From positions 1 through 64,000 of the forward strand of contig JAJRZW010000022.1 of the NCBI GenBank assembly GCA_024275015.1: a stretch of DNA of 64,000 bases. The letters run 5' to 3'. A program made the translations under genes and the position numbers. The notes under the pieces are model-generated. The model was given only the letters and a program-made list of their open reading frames with translations, had not been told where the DNA came from and searched no databases. Source of the stretch: Deltaproteobacteria bacterium. GTDB lineage: Bacteria > Desulfobacterota > Desulfobulbia > Desulfobulbales > JAJRZW01. Of this stretch, positions 40,530 through 50,117 are shown one piece after another. Positions within the stretch are counted from its first letter, which is position 1, and the number at the start of each line of letters is the position of its first letter.

Positions 40530-42308
40530 ATGAAGGTTCTTGTATTGGGTTCCGGCGGTCGTGAACATGCCCTGGTCTGGAAGATCGGGCAGAGCCCCAG
40601 GGTAAGTCGGGTTTATTGTGCTCCCGGTAATGCCGGTATTGCCCGTGATGCCGAGTGCGTGGCCCTGGCTGTGGATGATTTTGAGGGCCTTGTGGCCTTT
40701 GTAAAGGAAAGCGGCATCGACCTGACCGTGGTCGGGCCGGAGGTCCCCCTGACTTTGGGGGTGGTAGACTTTTTTCAGCAGCGGGGCCTGCGGATTTTCG
40801 GCCCCGCCGCCGCCGCCGCCCGTCTTGAGGGGAGCAAAATATTCACCAAGGACCTGATGCGCAAGTATAACATTCCTTCGGCCGAATACCGCACCTTTAC
40901 CGATATGGCCGATGCCGTGGCCTATATCAAGGAAAAGGGCGCTCCCCTGGTGCTCAAGGCCGACGGCCTCGCCGCCGGTAAGGGGGTTATCCTCGCCCGG
41001 ACCGATGCCGAGGCTCTGGACGCCGTAAACCGGATCATGGGGCAGCGGGAGTTCGGCGATGCCGGTGAACGCCTGCTGGTGGAGGAGTTTATTACCGGTG
41101 AGGAGGCCTCGTTTATCGCCTTTACCGATGGATATACCATCATGCCCCTGCCTTCCTCCCAGGATCATAAGGCGGTATTTGACGGCGATAAGGGACCCAA
41201 TACCGGGGGGATGGGGGCCTATTCCCCGGCTCCGGTGGTCAGCGAGCGGATTCATGATCTGGCGATGGAACAGGTAATGCGGCCGACGGTTGCGGCCATG
41301 GCGGCCGAGGGCTGTCCCTATAAGGGAATCCTCTACGCCGGGCTGATGATCGACGGCGAGCGGATCCGTGTCCTTGAGTTTAACTGCCGCCTTGGTGATC
41401 CCGAGGCCCAGCCGCTTTTGATGCGTCTTGAAAGCGATATCGTCGAGATCATGGAGGCGGTTATCGACGAACGCCTGGATCAGGTGGTTCCGGTGATTGA
41501 TCCCCGGCCGACGGTCTGCGTGGTCATGGCCTCGGGGGGGTATCCGGGCAGATACGAAAAGGGGTATGAGATCAGCGGCCTTGAAGAGGTCGAGGCCATG
41601 GATGACGTGGTTGTCTTTCATGCCGGCACCGGCGGGAAGGATGGACATCTGATAAATACCGGTGGCCGGGTCCTCGGAGTTACCGCCCGGGGGGAGAATC
41701 TCCCCAGGGCCATTGACAATGCCTACGCCGCGGTTAAAAAGATAAGCTGGGAGAACTGTTATTTCCGTAACGATATCGGCCGGAAGGCCTTGTCGCGGAT
41801 AAAGGGCTGCGCGCCCCGGGTGGCGGTGCTCATGGGCAGTGATTCCGATCTGCCGGTGATGCAGGGATGTTTTGACAACCTGGTCCGGCTTGGCCTTTCC
41901 TACGAGGTGGTCCTGGCTTCGGCCCATCGGACTCCGGAACGGGCGGTCACCTATGCTCGCGAGGCTGAGTCCCGTGGGGTTCGGGTGATTATCGCCGCCG
42001 CCGGGATGGCGGCGCATCTGGCCGGAGCAATCGCCGCCAACACCCGTCTGCCGGTGATCGGGATACCGGTTGACGCCTCGCCGTTAAACGGTCTTGACGC
42101 CCTATTGTCCACGGTGCAGATGCCTCCGGGAGTGCCGGTGGCAACGGTGGCCATCGGCAGCCCCGGGGCGAGAAACGCCGCGGTGCTGGCGGCAAGGATT
42201 ATCGCCCTTGGGGACAAGGATATAGCTGATCGTCTTGATGTCTTCACCGGCGAGATGAAGGCTGCAGTTCTGGAACGGGCGGAAAAACTTAGCGGTATGG
42301 GTTTCTGA
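40530..42308 (+). CDS. purD: PurD-PurE fusion: phosphoribosylamine-glycine ligase + N5-CAIR mutase-like domain
   Basis: Pur[44 protein letters not shown]; Pur[39 protein letters not shown], in one 592-aa frame. Confidence 0.95.
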   Translation: MKVLVLGSGGREHALVWKIGQSPRVSRVYCAPGNAGIARDAECVALAVDDFEGLVAFVKESGIDLTVVGPEVPLTLGVVDFFQQRGLRIFGPAAAAARLEGSKIFTKDLMRKYNIPSAEYRTFTDMADAVAYIKEKGAPLVLKADGLAAGKGVILARTDAEALDAVNRIMGQREFGDAGERLLVEEFITGEEASFIAFTDGYTIMPLPSSQDHKAVFDGDKGPNTGGMGAYSPAPVVSERIHDLAMEQVMRPTVAAMAAEGCPYKGILYAGLMIDGERIRVLEFNCRLGDPEAQPLLMRLESDIVEIMEAVIDERLDQVVPVIDPRPTVCVVMASGGYPGRYEKGYEISGLEEVEAMDDVVVFHAGTGGKDGHLINTGGRVLGVTARGENLPRAIDNAYAAVKKISWENCYFRNDIGRKALSRIKGCAPRVAVLMGSDSDLPVMQGCFDNLVRLGLSYEVVLASAHRTPERAVTYAREAESRGVRVIIAAAGMAAHLAGAIAANTRLPVIGIPVDASPLNGLDALLSTVQMPPGVPVATVAIGSPGARNAAVLAARIIALGDKDIADRLDVFTGEMKAAVLERAEKLSGMGF

Positions 42309-42321
42309 GCCCAGCACGGTC

Positions 42322-42936
42322 ATGGTGGAAATCGGTCCTGATGAAATAAACCCGGCCAGGGCGGCGGCGTTAATTCGTGTCGGGGGGGTGCTTGCTTTTC
42401 CCACCGAAACCACCTGGGGGCTTGCCGCCGATCCTGCCAATTCCGAGGCCCTGGCAGTTCTTTTCGCCCTGAAACGGCGGCCTGTCTCCAAGCCGGTTCC
42501 CTGTATTATTGGTGACATGGGTCAATTAGGGGGGCTTGCGGCCGCGATTCCCGATCTTTTTGTCCCCTTGATGCGGCGGTTCTGGACCGGTCCCCTGACC
42601 CTGTTGTTCCCCGTCCGGGAAGGCCTGCCTCCGGGGCTGAGTGACGATCGGGGCCTGGTCGGCATTCGCTTGTCATCCCATCCTCTGGCCCGCTCTCTGG
42701 CCCGGCAATTCGGGGGGGCGGTCACCGCCACCAGTGCCAATCCCGCCGGAGATCCTCCGGCCCTGACCCCGGCCGGGGTCAGGGCCGCCTTCGGTAGTGA
42801 TCTTGTCCTGCTCTCCGATGACATCTGCCCCGGCGGCTGTTCCACCATCGTAGGCGTAGACCATGGTCGACTCGTCGTTGTCCGGCCCGGCATGATCCCC
42901 GTCGATGCTCTTTCTTTCCAGGTAAAAAAAATCTAA
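42322..42936 (+). CDS. Threonylcarbamoyl-AMP synthase (Sua5/YwlC/YrdC family)
   Basis: GGVLAFPTETTWGLAADP, KRRPVSKPVPCIIG, WTGPLTLLFPV, GIRLSSHPLAR, TSANPAGDPP. Confidence 0.92.
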   Translation: MVEIGPDEINPARAAALIRVGGVLAFPTETTWGLAADPANSEALAVLFALKRRPVSKPVPCIIGDMGQLGGLAAAIPDLFVPLMRRFWTGPLTLLFPVREGLPPGLSDDRGLVGIRLSSHPLARSLARQFGGAVTATSANPAGDPPALTPAGVRAAFGSDLVLLSDDICPGGCSTIVGVDHGRLVVVRPGMIPVDALSFQVKKI

Positions 42937-42974
42937 GTCCTTGCCTTTCCCTTTATTTTTTCTCCATAATCTTT

Positions 42975-43132
42975 AACAGGCCGTTAAAAAATCCGTCCAT
43001 GGCTTTTTTAACCCCGGTTGGTCAAGAAAAGTTTCGGTCGATCTCTTTATTTCACCGGATTTTTTTTGTCCGGTGAAATCGGCGGCGTGTTCATGTGCCG
43101 CACATAGCCCGTCTTTCAACGGGCTGTTAACA
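42975..43132. repeat. Family A element, copy A7, with near-matching ends TTAACAGGCCGTT / AACGGGCTGTTAA
   Basis: TTAACAGGCCGTTAAAAAATCCGTCCATGG...GCCCGTCTTTCAACGGGCTGTTAA. Confidence 0.88.
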
Positions 43133-43170
43133 GATGTTTTATTTTCAATCGACGCAGGAGGAGGGGAATA

Positions 43171-43500
43171 ATGAGCGCAGATCTTGAATGGGATCGTAAT
43201 TTCGCCCTGGAACAGTCCGGCGATGATGAGGAAATGTTGGCGGAACTCCTTGATCTTTTACGGGAGACTGCGGCCGCTGATTTGAGTCGGATTCGCGAGG
43301 CCTTGGCCGCCGCCAACCCCGAGGAGCTGATGCACGCGGCCCACAGTCTGAAGGGCGCCTCCGCCAGCATGGCGGTGGAAAAGATCAGGGCGGTGGCTTA
43401 CGAACTTGAGTGCGCCGGTCGTGACGGTCGTCTTGATGTCGCCGACCAGGTGGAGACCCTGGCGGCAATGGTCAAGGGGTTGGATGAGCTGAATCCTTAA
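43171..43500 (+). CDS. Hpt-domain phosphotransfer protein
   Basis: MHAAHSLKGASASMAVEKIRAVAYELE. Confidence 0.88.
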   Translation: MSADLEWDRNFALEQSGDDEEMLAELLDLLRETAAADLSRIREALAAANPEELMHAAHSLKGASASMAVEKIRAVAYELECAGRDGRLDVADQVETLAAMVKGLDELNP

Positions 43501-43526
43501 ACAGCCTTTCATTGTGGTTTTTAATT

Positions 43527-44387
43527 ATGTTTGAACCCGAAGATATTGTCAAAAAATTCAGTGATTTAAAGACATTGCCGCACGTGGCGATCCGGGTGAC
43601 CCAGTTGATCGGCTCCGAAAACGCCACCATGCAGGATTTCGAAGAGGTGATCAAGCTTGATCCCATCCTCGTTACCCGACTCCTGCGTTTGGTTAACAGC
43701 CCATATTTTGGTCTTTCCTCCCAGGTTGACTCCATTGCCAAGGCGGTGGTTTTTGTCGGGATGAAACATCTGCGTAATCTCGTGGCGGTTGAGGCCCTGC
43801 GGGATATGTTCCGGGAAAAGGAGGATGCGGGCGGGTTTTCCCGTAAATCTCTCTGGCTTCACTGTGCCACCGTGGCCATCCTCTGTGAGATGATCGCCAA
43901 GCGGATCTTCGGGCTGCCGGGGGAGGATTTTTTTCTTGCCGGGATCATCCACGATCTCGGCCTGATCGCTGAGGATCAGGTGGCCGGCGATCTTCTGCGC
44001 AAGGCCTGCGAGGGCTTTGTCCCTGGGGAAAACAGTCTGGTTGAGGCTGAGCGCGAGCACATCGGTACAGATCACTGTCGGGTCGGGGCATCTCTGATAA
44101 GGGACTGGGGTATGCCAGACGGGGTCCTGAAGGCGGTTCGTTTCCATCACGACCGGGAACGGACGGTGGCGGTGGAGAGTAATCTAGGGGTATTGATGCT
44201 GGCCGAATACTTTGCCGGGCGGATGAAGTATTCGACCCTGTCCGGCAAGGTTGAGTCGATGCCGCCGGTCCTTGTCGGCCATGTAAAGGAGAAGATGGCT
44301 GATTACAAGGTCGTTGTCCGTGATCTGCCCGAGGAGATCGCCAAGGCGAAGGAGCTGTACAACTCCGGGGACGATGAAGATGCTTGA
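43527..44387 (+). CDS. HDOD-domain protein
   Basis: [62 protein letters not shown]. Confidence 0.9.
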   Translation: MFEPEDIVKKFSDLKTLPHVAIRVTQLIGSENATMQDFEEVIKLDPILVTRLLRLVNSPYFGLSSQVDSIAKAVVFVGMKHLRNLVAVEALRDMFREKEDAGGFSRKSLWLHCATVAILCEMIAKRIFGLPGEDFFLAGIIHDLGLIAEDQVAGDLLRKACEGFVPGENSLVEAEREHIGTDHCRVGASLIRDWGMPDGVLKAVRFHHDRERTVAVESNLGVLMLAEYFAGRMKYSTLSGKVESMPPVLVGHVKEKMADYKVVVRDLPEEIAKAKELYNSGDDEDA

Positions 44388-46095
44388 TGAAAGCTTCATG
44401 GATGAGGTGTTCGCCGAGATCGACGAGGAGGAGACCCGTGCCCGGAAGTTTTTCGAGGTCCTGGCGCCGCTGCTTCCCGTCGGCGCGGTATGGCTGCGGA
44501 TCATCGACAGTGGCGAGGTTATCGGCCCTGACTGTCCGGCCGCGGCAAATCGGTTTATGGATGAGAACCAGGGCCTCGCTCTTGACGATTTTGTCCTGTG
44601 CGGCGCGGACACTGATTGTTTTTACCTTTTCCATCTGCGGGAATATGCCGCCCTGGTGGCCATTCGGGTGCCTGAGGAGTTCCCCGCCGCCGTTGCCGCT
44701 GATTATTTTGCCGGGGTCATCGCCCTGGCCCGGGCCCGGGTTGATCTCATTGATTACGAGATCGAGGTCAGGCAGCTGAAGAAACAGTTCGCGGTCTTAA
44801 ACTCCCGGCACAATGATCTTATTGCTGATAATTATCGCCAGTACCGCCTGATTCAGGGCAAGGAGAAGGAATACGCCAGAAAACTCGAAAGCGAGATTGC
44901 CCACCAGACCGCGCAATTGCGCCGAACCAACCGTGAGCTTGAGGCGGCAAGCCGGATGAAGAGCGAGTTTCTGGCCAATATGAGCCATGAATTGCGGACG
45001 CCGATGAACGCGATCATCGGTTTTTCCGAACTTCTGGGCGAGACCGACCTTGACCGTGAGCAGGAGGATTACGCCCGTACCATCGCCAACGCTGCCGACA
45101 GTCTCCTGTCGTTGATTAACGATATCCTTGATTTTTCCAAGATCGAGGCCGGGATGCTTGAGCTTGAGGCGGTGGATTTTCGTCTGGCCGATCTCATGGA
45201 GACTGTGACATCGATGTTTGTTATTCCGGCCCGGGATCGTGGCCTTGCGCTTAAATGCGAGGTCTCGCCGCTTCTGCCGGCGGAGTTCAACGGTGATTAT
45301 AACCGCATCCGCCAGATCATCACCAATCTCCTGAGTAACGCGATGAAGTTTACCGAGCGCGGCGGGATTTATATCGAGGTCGCGCCTGAGGAGGAGATTC
45401 GCGACCGGGTTCGATTTACGGTCAGGGACACCGGGATCGGGATTCCCCCGGACCGGCAGCAGGCGATATTTGAAAAATTTGTTCAGGCCGACGGCTCAAC
45501 TACCCGCAAATACGGCGGCACCGGCCTCGGGCTTGCCATCTGTACTCAGCTGGTAAGTTTGATGCAGGGGGAGATCACGGTCAAGAGCAGCCCCGGAGGC
45601 GGCAGTGAATTCTCCTTTGTCATCCGTTTGCCTCAGGCTGAAGCAGGGGCGGTGGCGACCGCGGCCCCGGTGGAGAGTGCCGCCGTGGCCGCGGGAACAG
45701 TTCGGGTTCTGATCGTCGAGGACAATAAGGTCAACCAGAAACTTGCCGGAATCATTGTCGGCCGCGAGGGGTGCGAATTCAGGATTGCCAACGACGGGGT
45801 TGAGGCCCTTGAATTTTTGCGGCAGGAGGAATTTGATCTGGTGTTGATGGATATCCAGATGCCGAACATGGACGGCCTTGCCGCTACCCGGGAGATCCGC
45901 CGGGTCGAGGCCGAAGGCGGCGGCGATTATAAGGGGCTTGGTCACGGCCGGGCGGCAATCCCGGTTGTCGGCCTCACCGCCCACGCCCGCAAGGAGGACC
46001 GGGAAGCGGGAATGGCTTGCGGCATGAGTGATTTCCTCACTAAACCGATCGTAAAGGCCAGGCTTGTTGAGGTGTTGGGGCGTTTCAGCCGTTGA
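44374..46095 (+). CDS. Hybrid sensor histidine kinase (HisKA-HATPase-REC)
   Basis: [62 protein letters not shown]. Confidence 0.95.
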   Translation: MKMLDESFMDEVFAEIDEEETRARKFFEVLAPLLPVGAVWLRIIDSGEVIGPDCPAAANRFMDENQGLALDDFVLCGADTDCFYLFHLREYAALVAIRVPEEFPAAVAADYFAGVIALARARVDLIDYEIEVRQLKKQFAVLNSRHNDLIADNYRQYRLIQGKEKEYARKLESEIAHQTAQLRRTNRELEAASRMKSEFLANMSHELRTPMNAIIGFSELLGETDLDREQEDYARTIANAADSLLSLINDILDFSKIEAGMLELEAVDFRLADLMETVTSMFVIPARDRGLALKCEVSPLLPAEFNGDYNRIRQIITNLLSNAMKFTERGGIYIEVAPEEEIRDRVRFTVRDTGIGIPPDRQQAIFEKFVQADGSTTRKYGGTGLGLAICTQLVSLMQGEITVKSSPGGGSEFSFVIRLPQAEAGAVATAAPVESAAVAAGTVRVLIVEDNKVNQKLAGIIVGREGCEFRIANDGVEALEFLRQEEFDLVLMDIQMPNMDGLAATREIRRVEAEGGGDYKGLGHGRAAIPVVGLTAHARKEDREAGMACGMSDFLTKPIVKARLVEVLGRFSR

Positions 46096-46567
46096 CGGCG
46101 GCAACAATTCTTTCGATCCGCTGCCGCCATTGTTTTCCGGCGGCAAGTAATGCCTGTCTTGAATTAAAGTCTTTGCTGTACTTCATGGTGATGGCGAGAT
46201 GCGTTTTCGGGGTCAGGGCGCCGAGGCGGTCGGGCCACTCGATCACCGTGACCCCGCCACGTTCGAGATAATCGTCAAAACCGATTTCATACAGTTCGTC
46301 TTCGCCGCCGAGGCGGTAGAGGTCGAGGTGAAAGAGCTCAAGTCGGCCCTGGTATTCGTGGACGAGGTTAAAGGTGGGGCTGGTTACCGGGATTCTTTCG
46401 TCCACCAGAAGACCGGTGGCGATGCCACGGGTCAGAGTGGTCTTGCCACCGCCGAGTTCACCGGCAAGGAGAATAACATCGTCCCGGCGGCAGAGATTGC
46501 CGATGGCCCGGCCAAGATTGATGGTGTCGGCGGCAGTGCGAAGAAACACTGCGGCCTCAGCGGACAT
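46085..46567 (-). CDS. tsaE: tRNA threonylcarbamoyladenosine biosynthesis ATPase TsaE
   Basis: [42 protein letters not shown]. Confidence 0.93.
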   Translation of the reverse strand: MSAEAAVFLRTAADTINLGRAIGNLCRRDDVILLAGELGGGKTTLTRGIATGLLVDERIPVTSPTFNLVHEYQGRLELFHLDLYRLGGEDELYEIGFDDYLERGGVTVIEWPDRLGALTPKTHLAITMKYSKDFNSRQALLAAGKQWRQRIERIVAAVNG

Positions 46568-46835
46568 CCTTTTTATGACAGAACAGGCAGCGGTTTTTCG
46601 GCGGGTGGCCCTTGGGGAATTTGACCTGGCGGTCATCGCCGTGGCAATCGGGGCAGAATTTTTCCGCAGCCTTTTTGCCCATGGGATAGAATTTCTGATG
46701 GATTTCGTCCCGGGGCAACCTGGCGGTGGTCTCGCCCGGGGCCTTGAGGAGAAAGATCAGAATGGCGCCGCAGACGGCGACAAAGACGATATTGTACCAG
46801 AATGGTTTTTTTTTGATTTCAGCGGCGCTGGTCAT
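46557..46835 (-). CDS. Small membrane-anchored putative diheme c-type cytochrome
   Basis: TM segment plus CPDCH and CLFCH motifs; overlaps tsaE start. Confidence 0.7.
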   Translation of the reverse strand: MTSAAEIKKKPFWYNIVFVAVCGAILIFLLKAPGETTARLPRDEIHQKFYPMGKKAAEKFCPDCHGDDRQVKFPKGHPPKNRCLFCHKKDVR

Positions 46836-47065
46836 ACGGGTTCCTCTTGGTGGTTTGATGGCCCAGACGGACTCGTCATGATAATTACTATAATAATATC
46901 ATATTGTTATCCGAAAGGCGGACAGATCTTCCCAAACCTAAACCGTAAACTGTAAACCGGCAACCGTAAACTTTTGTTTTGGCTTGCCGAATTTCCTGGC
47001 CTTTTCAGGTCGTCGGGATTCTTCAGGGGGGTTGAAAAAGTCGTCCATGGCTTTTTATTCCCCTG

Positions 47066-48082
47066 TTATTTCATTTCCAGGGTTCTGAAGTTGATAAATC
47101 CGTGTTTCATGGCAAAGACCAGGGATTCAAATATGAGGCGGTTTATCATCCGCGGGGCTGAGACGCGGAGCAGGTTCCTGTGTCGCCGCCATTTCTGCAG
47201 CAGGTGCGTCATCTCCGGGTCTTTGTCTTCCGGATTGACGATGGCCCGGGCCGCGGCCCGGCCGGAGATCACTGCCGGCAGTATGCCTTCGCCGGTGAGG
47301 GGGGAGGCGAGACCGGCGGCGTCGCCGACCAGGAAGATCCGGCCGAAGCGCCAGCCACGGTAGTCGAGGTTGATTCTTGCCGCCCGGGGCGTTTTTTGTT
47401 TGAGGTCTATATCGTTATCAGCCCCCCATTGTAACAGTGAATGTTTAAGGGCGGCGGCGGTCATGGCGCGGTAATGGCAATAGGCCCCGATTGAGGCCAG
47501 TCTTCCGTGGGGGAATATCCAGGCGTAACCGTTGCCGAAGCGGCGGGTATCAAGATGCCATTCCATGCGTTTAAATTCGCCGGGGACGCGGTAGCTGATG
47601 CCGATGCCGTAGTCAGCCGCGGTCGCGAATCCCAGATGACGGCGGACCAGGGAGGCTGAACCGTCGGCGCCGATCAGGTGGTCGAAATGGAGGGTTTCCC
47701 CGTCGACGATAACGCTTTTCCCCTCAATGCGTTCAACCCGGAGGCCGGTGATGATTTCCGCCCCGGCTTTTTCCGCCCGCGTCGCCATCCAGGCACCGAG
47801 ATCGTGCCGGGAAACGGTGGCAACTATCGGATGGGTTTCTTTTATCGTCACCTCCTGTAATGGCGTGTGGATATACTGGGCGGCGAAGGCGGCGGCGATG
47901 ATCCTTTCCGGGACTTCCTTTAACAGTCCGGACCAGGTGATGCCGCCGGCGCAGGCCTTGGAACCGATGTTCCGGTTTTTTTCAATCACCAGCACCCGGA
48001 GTCCGGCGACGGCGAGGTCGGTGGCGGCGGTAAGGCCCGCCGGCCCGGCCCCGATTATTATGGCTTCGTATCGATTGTTCAT
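47066..48082 (-). CDS. Geranylgeranyl reductase-family FAD-dependent oxidoreductase
   Basis: EAIIIGAGPAGLTAATDLA, GADGSASLVRRHLG, FLVGDAAGLASPLTGEGI. Confidence 0.88.
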   Translation of the reverse strand: MNNRYEAIIIGAGPAGLTAATDLAVAGLRVLVIEKNRNIGSKACAGGITWSGLLKEVPERIIAAAFAAQYIHTPLQEVTIKETHPIVATVSRHDLGAWMATRAEKAGAEIITGLRVERIEGKSVIVDGETLHFDHLIGADGSASLVRRHLGFATAADYGIGISYRVPGEFKRMEWHLDTRRFGNGYAWIFPHGRLASIGAYCHYRAMTAAALKHSLLQWGADNDIDLKQKTPRAARINLDYRGWRFGRIFLVGDAAGLASPLTGEGILPAVISGRAAARAIVNPEDKDPEMTHLLQKWRRHRNLLRVSAPRMINRLIFESLVFAMKHGFINFRTLEMK

Positions 48083-48194
48083 GGTCGCCTGCTGAGTCTA
48101 TCAAAAACAGCCGGTAAAAAAAAGAGGTGAATCCTGCCTGGATCTGATCTACCTTTTTGTGCTGTCGCGTGTTAGTATTCTTAATCTGCGTACC

Positions 48195-48347
48195 GTACTT
48201 TGAAAAACGGACTGTATGCGGCTGATGTCCGCGCCGCCGGTTTTTCCGGGTTGAAAATGCCGGTGAAATCGAGAGGTTGGCCGGAGTTTGTCTTTGGTCA
48301 ACCGGAGAGAGAAAAAGCCATGGACGGCTTTTTCAACGGTCTGGTAA
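48195..48347. repeat. Family A element, copy A8 (inverted orientation)
   Basis: TTTGAAAAACGGACTGTATGCGGCTGATGTCCGCGCCGCCGG...AAAAGCCATGGACGGCTTTTTCAACGGTCTG. Confidence 0.87.
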
Positions 48348-48362
48348 GCGTGTCATGAATAT

Positions 48363-48430
48363 CCTGCCGCACGCAATCAAGTCCCCTGATATACAGAGTA
48401 TTATCGGGGGACGTAATTACGCGCGGCAGG
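48363..48430. repeat. Long imperfect inverted repeat (about 29-bp arms)
   Basis: CCTGCCGCACGCAATCAAGTCCCCTGATA...TTATCGGGGGACGTAATTACGCGCGGCAGG. Confidence 0.85.
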
Positions 48431-48519
48431 GTGTCCCTGAAACGCTTATATTTCGAGATGTTGTAAAGTCAAGAGTGTGATTTATTGAGCGCTTACCTTA
48501 ATTCGGTGTTTTGTTTAAA

Positions 48520-48590
48520 ACCTGAACCCGTGACGGCCTGGTGGTAACCGGGTATGTATCTATCTGAATTTATACGTTTTTTGCCAAACT
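48520..48590 (-). repeat. Family D element, copy D1
   Basis: Reverse complement reads GGCAAAAAACGTATAAATTCAGATAGATACATACCCGG...CCGTCACGGGTTCAGG; matches 61933-61998. Confidence 0.75.
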
Positions 48591-48602
48591 TTTGCGTCGG
48601 GA

Positions 48603-48673
48603 ATTCAATCCCGCCGCCCGGCGCCCGGAACTCGTCGTTTTCTCCTCGGAGCGGGGACTTGTTATGACTTCAT
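48603..48673. repeat. Partial family B element, copy B6
   Basis: CCCGCCGCCCGGCGCCCGGAACTCGTCGTTTTCTCCTCGGAGCGGGGACTTGTTATGACTTCATC. Confidence 0.75.
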
Positions 48674-48733
48674 CTTGGTTAACAGCAAAAAATATTACGG
48701 ATCGCAGGAAAACGAGCGCGGAGACCCAGTGAT

Positions 48734-50110
48734 ATGGACACTCTTGATAGTTTTGAAAAGGTAAATCCCAAAAGACCGCTGATTTTTTTTATTATTCCCG
48801 TTGCCGTTCTTGTCGCCGTGGCCCTGATCCTTGTCAGTCTTTACGAAAAGGAGAGGCCGCAGATAAGTATTGTCAGCGACATGGCCCGAATCGGGGCCAC
48901 TGCCACGGCCGAGATAAGCCTGAGTGACCGGCGAAGCGGTCTGCAGTCGGTTGAGGTCTCCCTGAGTCAGGGCCGGATCACCAGGGTACTCCTGCGGAAG
49001 ACTTATCCTCGCCGGGGGGTTCTACGCCGTTATGGTCCCCGTAAGGCGGTGGAGAAGTTCACCATTAATCTCCTGCCGTTCAAGTTCAGGGACGGTAAGG
49101 CCATCCTTGAGATCGCGGTTAGGGATTATTCCTTTTCCAACTGGATGGCGGGCAATCTTTCCCGGGTTCGTTACGATGTCATCCTTGATACCCGGCCGCC
49201 GCTCATCAGCCGGGACGGGGGGTCGCGTTATATTATCAGCGGCGGCAGCGGCGCGGTCGCCTTTCATGCCAATGAACCCCTGCGCCGCTACGGGGTCGAG
49301 ATAAACGACACCTTTTTCCCCGGCATCGCCATCAGTCGTCAGGGCCGGCCCGGCTACGGGGTCATTTTCGCCGTGCCCTACGATACCAAGGCAATCACCC
49401 GCGCCCGGCTGATTGCCTTTGATTTCGCCGGCAACCGGGGTGAGCTGCCCCTGTCGCTGATTATGCGTCACAGCCGTCTGAAGACCGACCGGATCAATAT
49501 CCCTGACTCTTTCCTTGATCGTAAAATTCCCGAGTTTCGCAGTTATTACCCGGAGTTGCAGAGTATTGACGACAAGGTCAAGGCCTTTGTCGAGATCAAC
49601 AACCGTATCCGCCGGGAAAACAGTGCCAGGATCAAGGAGATTACCAGGCGGGTGAGCCCGGAACTCATGTGGCAGGGGCGTTTCCTCCGTCTGCCCCGGA
49701 GCAGCCGCCGGGCCGCGTTTGCCGAACACCGAACCTATTATTACAAGGGGAAAAAGATCGACGCCCAGGTGCATCTGGGCATGGATCTGGCATCGGTGCA
49801 GCAGGCAAAGGTCCCGGCCGCCAATAACGGGGTGGTGGCCTTTGCCGGATACATGGGGATTTACGGTAACACGGTTATTATTGATCATGGCGGCGGCGTT
49901 TTTTCCCTTTACGCCCACTTGAGCCAGATTGGGGTAGATGAAGGGAAAAAAGTGGTCCGGGGGGAGGTTATCGCCCTGAGCGGTTCCACCGGCATGGCCG
50001 GCGGTGATCATCTCCACTTTTCGATGCTGGTAAACGGAATATTTGTCAATCCCCTTGAATGGTGGGACGAGAACTGGCTCAACCTTAATATCAGCGGTTA
50101 TCTCAGATAG
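48734..50110 (+). CDS. M23-family metallopeptidase with N-terminal TM anchor
   Basis: HLGMDLASVQQAKVPAANNGVVAFAGYMGIYGNTVIIDHGGGVFSLYAHLSQ...GGDHLHFSM. Confidence 0.92.
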   Translation: MDTLDSFEKVNPKRPLIFFIIPVAVLVAVALILVSLYEKERPQISIVSDMARIGATATAEISLSDRRSGLQSVEVSLSQGRITRVLLRKTYPRRGVLRRYGPRKAVEKFTINLLPFKFRDGKAILEIAVRDYSFSNWMAGNLSRVRYDVILDTRPPLISRDGGSRYIISGGSGAVAFHANEPLRRYGVEINDTFFPGIAISRQGRPGYGVIFAVPYDTKAITRARLIAFDFAGNRGELPLSLIMRHSRLKTDRINIPDSFLDRKIPEFRSYYPELQSIDDKVKAFVEINNRIRRENSARIKEITRRVSPELMWQGRFLRLPRSSRRAAFAEHRTYYYKGKKIDAQVHLGMDLASVQQAKVPAANNGVVAFAGYMGIYGNTVIIDHGGGVFSLYAHLSQIGVDEGKKVVRGEVIALSGSTGMAGGDHLHFSMLVNGIFVNPLEWWDENWLNLNISGYLR

Positions 50111-50117
50111 GAACGCC

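Noticed and set aside
40497-42017. 506-aa ORF on the minus strand opposite purD-purE
   Set aside because: Shadow ORF of a high-GC coding gene; low-complexity His/Gly/Pro-rich translation and no recognisable motif.
48277-48480. 67-aa ORF across A8 and the 48363 hairpin
   Set aside because: Built from repeat sequence; no RBS or conservation evidence.
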